The notes beneath the pieces were generated by a model. That model was not told the DNA's origin, did no database searches, and saw nothing but the letters and a program-made list of their open reading frames with translations. 64,000 bases of DNA from positions 14,986,288 through 15,050,287 of the forward strand of contig NC_092676.1 of the NCBI RefSeq assembly GCF_964355755.1, read 5' to 3'. The DNA comes from Antedon mediterranea. Taxonomy: Eukaryota; Echinodermata; Crinoidea; Comatulida; Antedonidae. Positions 12,301 to 24,200 of the stretch are shown here, one piece after another (position 1 is the stretch's first letter; every line of letters begins with the position of its first letter). Both the position numbers and the translations under genes were made by a program.

Positions 12301-15300
12301 TTGTGCGTCGCGTTTCTCTAAAACTTGTAAACAGAACATATCGTAACTTTGTCAACATATCGACATTTACGTGAACTTGTGCACCTCCTATTTTTGAATG
12401 ACGTCAGAGTTGCGCAACGTGACTTACGCGCGATTTTATGAATTTCAATGATTGATCATAGACTAAAAACGAAACATAATTTTGTTTTGACACTTTGTGA
12501 AAATTTAAGTCACATCAAGCGCAAACTTTCTATGGATTAAAAATAGCATGTTTCACAAAAAGTTACGCGCGCACGCGCGTTTAAAATTTTAGAGTGCGAA
12601 AAATCAACTTCTAATCAACTTTCTATGCGTTTCATGTCATTTTGAGCATGTCAAAAATTCCCACGCGCGTGAAACTTTTTACGCACGCGGTACACACGTA
12701 GCGTTAAAAACATATTTTTTTCGCGTGATTTATGTTTTTTCAGCCTTTTATAGTAATGTTACCAACTTTTAAACAATTTTGACTTAAAATTACGTCATAC
12801 GAGCACGTCGAATTAAATAATTTGCACGCGTTTCTGGTGAAAAAGTTCAAAAATTCGTCAAAATTATGCCTATTTTTAAACAGTCATAGATTCTAAACTA
12901 CATGGAGAACTTTTTTTAAATTACATATTCTGGAAGTTGATGAGTTGTAGATATTGAATCATGCATTAATATGGCTAACCGGACATTGTGACGTCATCGT
13001 ATGGCCACGCGAATATAAAATATAGGATTTTTGTCTCTTTCGTCATAGCTCATCACATTTAATAGAGCGCATCTCCACTTATTCGTTGTCCATTTTCACC
13101 CCGATTTTAATATATTCTAGGTCAATCAACTATCTTTTGCATGAATTAAAAATTTTTTAATTTTTTTAACGTCATCATGCCTAAAAATTTAAATTACATT
13201 GGTCATTAATTTCATCTTTACAGTAAATTTTAATCTGTTATAGCTCGTAAGAATAAAATGTGATAATCACGATTAAAACGTTTTCAGGAAGCTATTGTAT
13301 AGTAGATACAAAATCATGTGAAAATTTTGCCAATCGAATGTTGTGACGTCATCATATGGCCAGTTAAATACAAAAAGTCGTATTTTCATCTTTTGCGTTA
13401 TATTTCATTACATTTAAAAGATAGATTCTGAAATTTCTACTTTTGCATTTCATTTTGAAACCGTCAAGATGTTAAAAATTACAATAAAATACGGGTCCCG
13501 TAATTTCACCTATTTTACACTGTTTGTGATATGTTTACAGATTGTACTGTGTTACTATGTATATGACACAAAATAACAGAATTCAGAAATAACAACATAT
13601 CATATTCTTCAGTTCAGGTCATAATGCCTTAATATTTTTCTGTGTGCAATATTCTAACGTATGACGTGCACGTGGCGTTTGTCGAGCGGATAACTAACTC
13701 GTCAAAGTGACGAGTTTCATGTCTAGTTCTTCTTTCTTTCCCGGATTTTTGTGACCAGCATATCTCTATTACTTGTGAACATAACTTTGTATAACTTGGT
13801 AAAAAGATTGACATTGAAGTGTAGATGTGCAGCCAAGCTTTTGGACGATGTCATAGCCGTGTTGCGTAAGTTACGCGCAATTTTATGAATTTCTATTACT
13901 GATCATAACTATAGAACCAACAAATATTCTTTCATGAACCTTAGTGAAAATTTAAGTCATATCAAGGGCAAACTTTCTATGGATTAAAAATGGCATGTTT
14001 CACAAAAAGTTACGCGCGCACGCGCATTTAAAATTTCAAAATGCGCAAAATTAATTTCTAATCAACTTTCTAGGCTGATCATGACATTTTGAGCATGTCA
14101 AAAATTCCCACGCGCGCGAAAAAAATTACGCGCAAGGTGCGCACGGAGCATGAAAATCATGTGTTTTTATCTTGAATTGTAATTTTCCAGCCTTTCCTAG
14201 TCATTTTAAAAAAGATTGACATCATTTCAAATTAAAATGACGTCATACGAACACGTTGATTTAGACAATTTGCGTGCGTTTTAGTTGCAAAAGTGACAAA
14301 ATATTGTCAAAATTATGCCTACTTTGAATCTATTATCAATTTTTTTAATTTAATATGTAAGCAGATATGTTGTAGATATGCATTCATGCAGAATCTTTAC
14401 CCCTCGGATGTTATGACGTCATCGTATGGCCACACGTATGTAAAATATTGGATTTTTGACTGTTTCGCTATTGCTCGTTACATTAAATAGAGCGCATATC
14501 GCTTATACGCATTCCATTTCCTCATATATTTTAATACTGTCTAGGTCAATCAACTATCTTTCGCATGAGTTAAAAATATCTTAATTTTTATGACGTCATC
14601 ATGTCTAAAAATGTAAAAAACGCAGTTCACCTTTTTTCATCTTTACAGTAAGTTTCAATCGGTTATAGCTCGTCAGAATAAAAAGTGATAATCATGATTA
14701 AAACGTTTTCTGAAAGCTATTGGATTGTAGATACAAATTCATGTAAATGTTTTGCCAATCATGTATGTTGTGACGTCATTATATGGGCAGTTGAATTCAA
14801 AAGGTCATATTTTCATCTCTTGCGTAAAAGTTCCTTGCGTTTAAACGAGAGCGCATCTCTCTTTTACGTGCCCAAAATTCCTCAAATTTGTATTAATGTA
14901 ATTATTTAGATAATTATCTTAATATAAAATATCTTTATATGTCAATTTGATGACGTCATCGTGTTAATAATTGGATTTAAAAGATGGGTCTCGTAATTTC
15001 GTCTATGCTACACTGTATATTACATACAATGTATTCTGTAAATACTGTAATATGCTGTATGCTACAAAATAGGTACAATTCAACACTGTAAACATACTTA
15101 ATTCATGTCATAGGATGGCATAACAATTGTCGAAGTTCATAGTTTAAAGTATGTGCATGTTGCGTTTGCGCGGATAACCCGAACTCGTCAAAGTGACGAG
15201 TTCAAATCTAGTTTTGCTATGTTATTCTTCTTTCTTTCCCAGAATTTTGTGTCACGTGTATCTCAAATTCTGATCAACATTACATCGTATAACTTTGTCA

Positions 15301-16353
15301 GAAGATTTACCTCTATCTGTAGAAGTGCAGGACAGCTCGTTTTTTTACTTTAGGGTCGCGCAGCGTAAGCTACGCGCAATTTTATGAATTTCGCGTATTT
15401 AACATAGACTAAAAAGCAAAAGTCATTTTGTAATGACACTTGGCGAACATTTAAGTCATGTAATGCGCAAACTTTCTATGGATTAAAAATCGCATGTTTC
15501 ACAAAAAGTTACGCGCGCACGCGCGTTTAAAATTTCAAAAGGCGAAAAATCAATTTCTAATCAACTTTCTACGCGTTTCATGTCATTTTGAGCATTTCAA
15601 AAATTCCCACGCGTGCGCAATTTTTTTACGCGCGCGTGCGCACGTAGCGCAAAAACATCATTTTTTTGCTTGATTTTTGTTTTTCCTGTCTTTTTTAGTA
15701 AATTTACCAACTTTCAAACAATTTCAACTTAAAATCACGTCATACGAGCACGTAGAATTAAATAATTTACGCGCATTTTTGATGAAAAAGTTCAAAAATT
15801 TGTCAAAATTATGCCTTTTTTTAAACAGTCATAGATTCTAAACTACGTAGTGAACTTTTTAAAAATTAAATATTCTGAATGTAGATGAGTTGTAGATATC
15901 GAATCATGCATCGATTTGGCTAACCGGACATTGTGACGTCATCGTATGGCCACACGAATATCAAATATAGGATTTTTGTCTCTTTCGCCATAGCTCATCA
16001 CATTTAATAGAGCGCATCTCCACTTATCCGTATTCCATTTTCCCCCATTTTTATATATTGTCTAGGTCAATCAATTATCTTTCGATTGATTCACCATTTT
16101 TAAAATTGTTATGACGTCATCATGTCCAAAAGCGTCAATAAGTTTGGTCACTTATTTTCACCTATTCTGCACTGTATACAGTATATAGTGTATACCGTAT
16201 ATACTTAGACGTGACACAAAATAGAGGGCGCACTCACATTTTTTTCAATGGCATAATCGTTTTTCTGCGCGCAATATTTTAACGTATGACGTGCACGTGG
16301 CTTTTGCGCTGCGGATAACCTAACTCGTCCGTAGTGACGAGTTCAAATCTAGT
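12301..16353. mobile_element. Head-to-tail run of three Helitron-like non-autonomous units
   Basis: Three related units of about 1.4, 1.5 and 1.1 kb are arranged in direct orientation. Shared landmarks are CTTTCTATGGATTAAAAAT (about 12526, 13974, 15474), a Z-DNA-like ACGCGCGCACGCGCG tract, TGACGTCATCGTATGGCCAC, and a 3' block GCGGATAAC...AACTCGTC-loop-GACGAGTT. That 8-bp hairpin ends 5-6 nt before CTAG at 13723-13726, 15208-15211 and 16349-16352, each followed by T. A hairpin shortly before CTRR(T), and a following unit starting TCTTCTTTC, match Helitron termini. No Rep/helicase ORF is present, so the class is an inference from ends only. Confidence 0.55.
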
Positions 16354-16449
16354 ATTTAATTGTTTTTAATCATTCGAGAAAAAAATTCAGTGCACTCCAT
16401 AATTTTTCTCGTGTACTGTAAAGTCACGTTGTCTCTCAGGACTAATTAA

Positions 16450-16610
16450 TTAATAGAGTATTAACATTCTTCGAATGAGGTTAAATAAATATTATTTTTT
16501 ATTTACTAATCTTTTAATATCATATTTTATTGAATTTTACAATGTTAATACACAAAATATTTTACTAAAAAACGTGATTTTATGTACTTATTTTACCGAA
16601 AAATGGAGTA
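16450..16610. repeat. Right arm of the widely spaced inverted repeat
   Basis: Reverse-complement match to 10266-10425, including ACATTCTTCGAATGAGG and TTATTTTACCGAAAAATG. Confidence 0.75.
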
Positions 16611-16766
16611 GGCCTACAGTAGTTCATACAACTGCTGACTGAGGGGGAAACATGTTTTTTTGGCTAAAAACGATCACTTTCGGTGATGTTTTAGCCCTTA
16701 TATTTTGGAATCTACAAGCCAGATTTTCCTAATTATTTCTTTAATTATAATTTATAATAATTTATA

Positions 16767-18365
16767 CAGGCCTCGAATTTGGGGATTTTAGGGGCAAGGC
16801 CATTTGGCCTCCGGTTTTCATTGATTTTAGGGGCACCAAGGCCAAATGGGAGGGCACCAAGGCCATTTGTTTTAAATCAAAGGGGCAAAATTAAAAAATA
16901 GCTTTGTTTCCGGTTGAGGGTGGAATTTTTTTCAAAAAAAAAAAATTCTTCCCGCAAAATGTTTTGGGGATTTCCCCCTTTTCATCAGATTACGTAGTAG
17001 TAGTAGGACTGTCTACAATACATATCTTTTTGTATTTCATATAAATATTACGTGTATTAATACGATCTACTGTATAATAAATAGGTACGATGTTCAGCGT
17101 TTATAGTTTACCGTCCTGTGTTGAATGTTTCGTTTAGTTTTAAATAATGCGATAAAAAGGCATGTGAAGCCAACCAAGCAACCCCAGAACAGGTATAAAG
17201 ACCCTAACAACAGCAAGCTTCTCAGCCTTACCATGGAGGTATAACCTCCATGGCCTTACTTAGCTAGCAGCCGACGGACGGAGAAAACATGATACAAAAA
17301 CAATTTGTTTGTAGGCCTTACCTACAACTATTCATACACAGAGTGTTAACCACGGTAAAAATCAAGCCAATGACATTATGTAGTAGAATATAAATTATAG
17401 TTATTTTCCGAGTTTCGATTTCTGAAGTTTTTTGTTAGTATAATCCATATTTATAAGAATTCAAAACACGGACGGACACCGACCCCTTTCTCTCTCCCTG
17501 TTTAGCCTTCTGCACGTGTATTGTGGACTATACCATTTCCTTGAGTTCGGTAAAAACGCGTTTGGTAATTTAGTGTATGACGTTGTTAAACAAGATTTTT
17601 CGATGATCTGTCTGCTGGATTATTGAGGTGGGTGCGATAAAATATAAATATGATATACTTCCAACGATCTTCGGGTTGAGGTGCAGGTTTAACTTTGGTG
17701 CTAAAAGTAAACACCCCTAATTGTACACGTATAATGGACTACACCATGCAGGAACGCACATGGTATTTTCTTATCAGAGGATGCGTGTACGTCAAAAGGA
17801 ATTGTTTTTCCAATGAATTGAATTGCGTGTGTTCGACCGTATCGGCGGCGGGAGGATAGGCTAGCTAGGAGTGCGTGTAATTTTTGTTCATCGAAGGCGG
17901 CTAGCTCGATTATTGAGGTGGGGTGGTGCGACTTTAATACATTCAGTAACCTCCGATCGAGGAACGTTTTTAGCTTGATTATTAAAAGTGTACACCCCTG
18001 TATTTTAATGTACTATCTATACCATGATTTACCACGCACGGCGGGCCGGGATGATTTTGATTACACAATGTTCGATGTTTTGTTAACTGTTTGTGTAAAT
18101 AATAAATGCGTTTTAGGGAAATCCCCTTGCAACGAAGACAGGCGATAGTTTTGCGTCTCGTCCGAGTCGTGTAAACAAATCTTCTTGACATTATTTTCTA
18201 TCTAATTCAGTGATTTTTATTGTGGTAAAACTCGGGAAGGGCACTCGCGGCCAACGTAAAAAAAGGGCAGGCCAGTAGTGGCCGTAGGTGCTATTCATTT
18301 TCGAGGGCATTGAGGCCAACTGGGAGGGCACCGACGGCACTGGCCGCGGTAAAATTCGAGGCCTG
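16767..18365. mobile_element. hAT-like 1.6-kb element nested in 16354-18608
   Basis: Inverted termini CAGGCCTCGAATTT at 16767 and AAATTCGAGGCCTG ending at 18365. TTTATA is directly repeated outside (16761-16766, 18366-18371). The subterminal regions are dense in GGCCAAATGGGAGGGCACC-like motifs on both sides. A direct duplication of about 130 bp lies inside (near 17620-17760 and 17905-18035). No transposase. Ends starting CAG with a short duplication fit hAT, but hAT normally duplicates 8 bp and only 6 match here. Confidence 0.6.
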
Positions 18366-19036
18366 TTTATATACTAAAAACCGTGATATAAACTTTTGAA
18401 TAGTACATCGTTATCCCTAATATAAATAGCATTTCCATAGAAAATAACGTTTTTCTGACGGCGACTCAACTTGGCCTAATCCCTAGCGGCCTAGTCCTGA
18501 GACATTGACAGTGTGACTTTGGACCTGCCTGGTGGTACACGCGAGAAAAATATTATGGAGTGCACTGAATTTTTAACTTGCTTGATAGATTCAAAACAAT
18601 TAAATTATTAAATCATCCATCAAGCCCGGGCCTACTACTTTTTACTGGGCTAGACCTAGGCTTCAATGTGATGTGGATGCAATGTATAGATGGTCTACAA
18701 ACTAGCAGTTGCCATTTAATTTAAAATGGACCTGAAATGGAATTTCGATTTTCAAGAAATTCACACATGTTATTTAAATGTATAAAATTAACACAAACCC
18801 ATACAAATAAAAACAAAATGTATAGTATTTTGAGTAAAAACGAAATTTTAAGATACCATGGTAAATTAGCGAAAATTACTCACGCCATTGCAATATTCTA
18901 TTTTAACGGCCGTCGGAAGCCTCTATATTCACGACGTCACATATACACACGATGATATATCGAGAGCGTGTATGCCGCCCGATAGTCAGTGAATGATCGA
19001 CGGCCTGGAAAGATACGCGAAGCGTTGACACTAATA

Positions 19037-19159
19037 CAGTCGACTCCGCCTAAGTCGAACCTAGGCCTAGCATTTTTTTAGGAAATCTGTAAGTCGAAGT
19101 TCGCGTAACTCGAATTTTTATACCGGTCCCATTAGATTCGACTTAGGCGGAGTCGACTG
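19037..19159. mobile_element. 123-bp palindromic MITE
   Basis: CAGTCGACTCCGCCTAAGTC at the left and its exact reverse complement at the right bound a short AT-rich core; the arms pair for about 23 bp. ACTAAT occurs close to both ends. The Tc1/mariner-like CAGT start suggests a TA-inserting family, but TA is not exactly placed on the right. Confidence 0.7.
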
Positions 19160-19537
19160 ATACTAATTTATTCAATATCTAATGTTGTTGAAATATAGGT
19201 CCCTAAAATGTACTTCGTTTGTTCTAAAACCCGAATTTAGAAGGCCTACCTCCCAAACCTTTACTAGGCCTAGGCCCCCCAATCCAGCGCGCGGAGTCGA
19301 TCCACCACCCACATCATGCGGCGAGGCTCCGTTTCATGTGCATCCAAGGACCAAAGCGATATCAACAACTTGCTTCGCTCATTGTCAAGCCAAAGTAAAA
19401 ATATGAATAAAATTCGTTTTCGAACTGCCTGATTCGTGACAAATAAATTATCATCTCATATTACTAATTTAATTATGCTAAACTAAAAACTAAAGAAACT
19501 AACACATTTTAGCAGTATAAATTACGAACGATATACA

Positions 19538-20247
19538 AAATACAAAGTAATCCATTTTGGATATAGAAATGGTATGTCTCAGTATTTTATTGGAGAAGGT
19601 CTTTCCAAAGTGATCATTGAGAGTGTAACACAAGAAACCGATCTGGGGATTTTAATAGATCATAAATTGAATTTTTCGGCTCGTACTACAAAAGTTGCTA
19701 GATCTGCAAATATGATGCTGGGGATCATATGTAGGTCCTTCAAATATCTTAATAGCTCTAGTTACATGTATCTGTATAAAGCTATGGTTAGACCCAAGAT
19801 GGAATATGGAGGTAGCTCATGGATCCCACTATATCAAAAAGATAAAGACAGACTGGAGAAAGTTCAACAGAGATCAACAAGGCTGGTGTCCGAATTAAGA
19901 CACAAACCATACGAAGAGAGGTTGAAGGCTTTGGACCTACCTACGTTAGTATTTAGAAAGAAAAGGGCTGATGTATTACAAACATTTAATAAGTATGAGA
20001 AAATAAATGATGAGAAGCTCTTTGCAAAATCTAATTATAAACAAACTAGAGGACACAGTTTCAAAGTCTCTAAACCCAAGATAAAATTAAACGTTAGAAA
20101 GAGTGCATACTCGGTAAGAGTGTGGTAGATGATTGGAACTCATTACCCAGTCATGTAGTAGAGGCACAATCGGTCAATGAGTTCAAATCGGGCATTGCTA
20201 AATATTGGTCTGACCACCACATCAAGTTTCGCCCGTACGTACGTTAA
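19538..20247 (+). pseudogene. 3' fragment of a non-LTR retrotransposon ORF2 (CR1/jockey-like), frameshifted
   Basis: Translation starts in frame well before any Met (KYKVIHFGYRNG) and runs through ETDLGILIDHKLNF, LGIICRSFKYLN, LYKAMVRPKMEYGG, KVQQRSTRLV and YEERLKALDLPTLVFRKKRAD. These are the conserved thumb/C-terminal blocks of CR1/jockey-group reverse transcriptases. The catalytic palm (YxDD) lies 5' and is missing, so the copy is 5'-truncated. Near 20117-20126 the frame breaks; the homologous ending (VVDDWNSLPSHVVEAQSVNEF) continues one frame over to a stop at 20245-20247. It is a dead copy in intergenic DNA. Confidence 0.85.
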
Positions 20248-20279
20248 TGAAGAGTTTGCAGTTATGACGATGGAGGGAC

Positions 20280-21240
20280 AAATGAGCTAGCCTACCCTAC
20301 TAGGCTAGGCCTAGTTCTCAATGTCCGAAGTTCAAGGTAAATTCAAGGTAAATTGTAGCCTGGACTAGCCTCTAGGGAGATCCGCCTCTAGCCTAGCCTA
20401 GTAGGTTGGTTCACAGGCTAGGCCTAGCTTAGCTAGGCCGTACCGTAGTAGGCCTAGCTAGTTTTAGGGTCCTAGCCCTACTAGGCCTACTAGGGCTAAG
20501 CCTAATGTAACGGCGGCTGAGGAAAATCTAGGCCTAGCCTAGCCTAGGCCTACTTACAAAATAAATACTTGAAGAAAGATATATAAAATAAAGCAAATAC
20601 TGTACTTCTTTAGCTGTTGTTTTGTGGTGGGTGAACTCCTCTGTAGTTGATTAACGTCGTGCAAGGCGAGCTGATGATATGATTTTTTGAATACAAACGC
20701 TTTTATGTGCCGCCCATGCGCAGCATGTGTGAGGTGTTACGTTGGCAAATCAGATTACTCTGATTGGCCAATTTTCAATTCATACGTAGGGACATCGCAA
20801 GTAAATAGGGGGCGCTGCACATATAGTAAATAGAGGGCGCTGCGCAATTTTGTCTCACCGTCGTACCAGGAAATTCCCGGTGACTACGTAATTTTAATAA
20901 TTCTTCTTTTCGATATAGGTCTAACTAGGCCTAGGCCTAGAATTTGATCTTTGGCGCAATACGATTAATAATAATCTGTTAATATAGGCCCTCCAATTAT
21001 TTCGTAACAGGGTCGGCTGTTAAACTGATTAATGTTGCTAGGCCTAGGCTAACTCTAGGCTAAAGTCTAGCCTATTCAAGTTGATTTTCAGCAGCAGCAA
21101 GGCCCAGGGATACCCTCTAGGCTTAGTAGTTCGCAGGAGTGAGTGAGTACACTTGCTTCGCTCTCAAGCAAGGAGGAGGAGGAACCACATCACAGAAAAT
21201 AGCCGTGCCATCTAGCTAGCCTACTAACTAAGTCTACTCT
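20280..21240. other. Intergenic stretch rich in TAGGCCTA / CCTAGG motifs
   Basis: Clusters of overlapping CCTAGG, AGGCCTA and GGCTAGGCC words, densest at 20290-20550, with no open frame of note. It lies between the retrotransposon fragment and the BRCC36 start, so it probably includes the BRCC36 promoter, but no specific element could be fixed. Confidence 0.5.
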
Positions 21241-21284
21241 GGCCCTACAGTGTCTATAAATTGAAAAAATAACAAAAGTCTACA

Positions 21285-24200
21285 ATGGCAATATCATGTG
21301 TACATTTAAAAGCAGGTGCATATATGGTATGTCTTACTCATGCTCTGTCTACAGAACGAGAGGAAATCATGGGACTTTGCATTGGAGAAGTAAGTTTTCA
21401 TACTTTTAGTTTCATACTTACCTAACCTTACTAGGCTATGTGCTGGATGATGATACTGGTCATGTTTTATTTTGGTCAGTAATGAAATATGTTTTCATGT
21501 TTTATAGGCCTATAAATAATATACCACTAAATACGGTAAAACATTTGCGAATACTTTGTTAAAACTGTCACTATATCATTTATAGTCGATTGAAATAGTA
21601 AATATGTAACGATATACCACTACAACGTTTATATTTTTTGTAATTATTAATTAATACAAACGTTGAGAAGCAACTGTCAGTAATATAATAATAAAGTTTA
21701 TTTTAATTAATGTGTTTATATCAGCAGGGCCTACCCACACTCACAGTAATAAAGTTTATTTGTATATGTGTTTTATATATCTAACAGTACCCACAGCACA
21801 CTCACAGTAAGAAATTTGCGATTCAAATGTCGACCAAAAATGGTTAATACGTATTTACAGTATTGTCAAAGTATTTCAATACTAAACTATAGCTAAAGAT
21901 TTTAAGTATATCCCCAAGGACCCATAAATTTACCTATTTGTGTTACACCAAAATAATTATACTGTGACTTAGAGATTGGAATGTTGCATTCACCGCAAAT
22001 CAATACATAAACGTATGTTAAATCTATCAAAATAATGTTTTTTAAGAAAATCTTCAACATTTTGATGCTGTAGGCCTACTCGAACTGTTCAACCGGTTTT
22101 CAGCTATTAAAAACAATTATCGTAGAAGGATAGTAAATGCGAATAATTAGGGCCTACCCACACTCACAATAATAAAGTTTATTTGTATATGTGTTTATAT
22201 ATCTAACAGTACCCACAGCACACTCACAGTAAGAAATTTGCGATTCAAATGTACATATTTTCAGTATTGCAATACTATATCTAAAGGTTTTCAGTTTATT
22301 CCCCGAGGACCCATACATTTACCTACTTGTGTTAAACCAAATAATTATACTGAGACTAGAGATTGGAATGTTCCATTCATCGCAAATCCACATTTGTATA
22401 AACTTATATTAAATCAAAATAGTATTTTTTTTAAAAAGTCTTCAACATTATGATGCTGTACTCAGTTTCAGCTATTAAAAACAATTATCGTAGAAGGAGA
22501 CACTGTAGGTAAATGCGAAGCATCCTCGTATTATTGTGTGCATGTATTTTTCAAGATGGACTGGTTAAAATCAGTACCGAAAGTATGAAACAACTTTATA
22601 TACCATACCATTGAGTAAACATTCTAGAAGTAATGCGCGATTTACCGAATTTTGCCCTTACGTAAATTTATATATAGATACAGAATTACCATGGAAGCAC
22701 CAAATGTTTGTTGTTATACCATGGTTATACAATTCTTAAGTTCTTTATTAGATTATTGATTCAAATGAAATTTGTTTATAGGTTGATGTAAATCGTGTTG
22801 TGCATATTGTATCTGTTATAATGCTGAGAAGATCTGATAAACGTAAAGACAGAGTAGAGATTTCACCAGAGCAGCTTACACATGCAGCTTCTCAAGCTGA
22901 AATATCCTTTTTACTGTTTAATGTATTTTTTGGACCACATTATACAGCATTATATACACAGTTAACTACACATACCCTCTAGTCCCCCTCTAGTAGTTAT
23001 ACAGCATTATATACACAGTTAACTACACATACCCTCTAGTCCCCCTCTATTAGTTATACAGCATTATATACACAGTTAACTACACATACCCTCTAGTCCC
23101 CCTCTAGTAGTTATACAGCATTATATACACAGTTAACTACACATACCCTCTTGTCCCCCTCTAGTAGTTATACAGCATTATATACACAGTTAACTACACA
23201 TACCATCTAGTCCCCCTCTAGTAGTTATACAGCATTATATACACAGTTAACTACACATACCCTCTAGTCCCCCTCTAGTAGTTATACAGCATTATATACA
23301 CAGTTAACTACACATACCCTCTAGTCCCCCTCTAGTAGTTATACAGCATTATATACACAGTTAACTACACATACCCTCTTGTCCCCCTCTAGTAGTTATA
23401 CAGCATTATATACACAGTTAACTACACATACCATCTAGTCCCCCTCTAGTCCCCCTCTAGTAGTTATACAGCATTATATACACAGTTAACTACACATACC
23501 CTCTAGTCCCCCTCTAGTAGTTATACAGCATTATATACACAGTTAACTACACATACCCTCTAGTCCCCCTCTAGTAGTTATACAGCATTATATACACAGT
23601 TAACTACACATACCCTCTAGTCCCCCTCTAGTAGTTATACAGCATTATATACACAGTTAACTACACATACCCTCTAGTCCCCCTCTAGTAGTTATACAGC
23701 ATTATATACACAGTTAACTACACATACCCTCTAGTCCCCCTCTAGTAGTTATACAGCATTATATACACAGTTAACTACACATACCATCTAGTCCCCCTCT
23801 AGTAGTTATACAGCATTATATACACAGTTAACTACACATACCCTCTAGTCCCCCTCTAGTAGTTATACAGCATTATATACACAGTTAACTACACATACCA
23901 TCTAGTCCCCCTCTAGTAGTTATACAGCATTATATACTCAGTTAACTACACATACCCTCTAGTCCCCTCTAGTAGTTTTAATTATGTTAGTGGTACTCAA
24001 GTCAATGCATTGCAAGTATTGCTTTTTAATTTCTATTTTTCTCACGACACAGATGACACATGTCATCTAAATCATAGCCTTGAATAGAATATATTCATGT
24101 TTCTTGTAATTTTCGGGAAAATGGAACAATATAATGATTTTTAATAGAACAAATTCTGAATCCAATCTGCCAAGTGCACTATAGTGCCAATTTCACAATT

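Larger units (their letters stand above)
16354..18608. mobile_element. 2.25-kb inverted-repeat element, host of the nested hAT-like insertion
   Basis: The arms 16354-16444 and 18488-18608 are inverted copies. Both carry TTAATTGTTTT, CAGTGCACTCCATAA next to TTTTTCTCG, and AGTCCTGAGA. The interior is interrupted by the 16767-18365 element. No coding region was found and a target duplication is not clear. Confidence 0.6.

Noticed and set aside
22800-22982. 60-codon ORF from an internal Met as a separate gene
   Set aside because: It is BRCC36 exon 2 read into the U12 intron.
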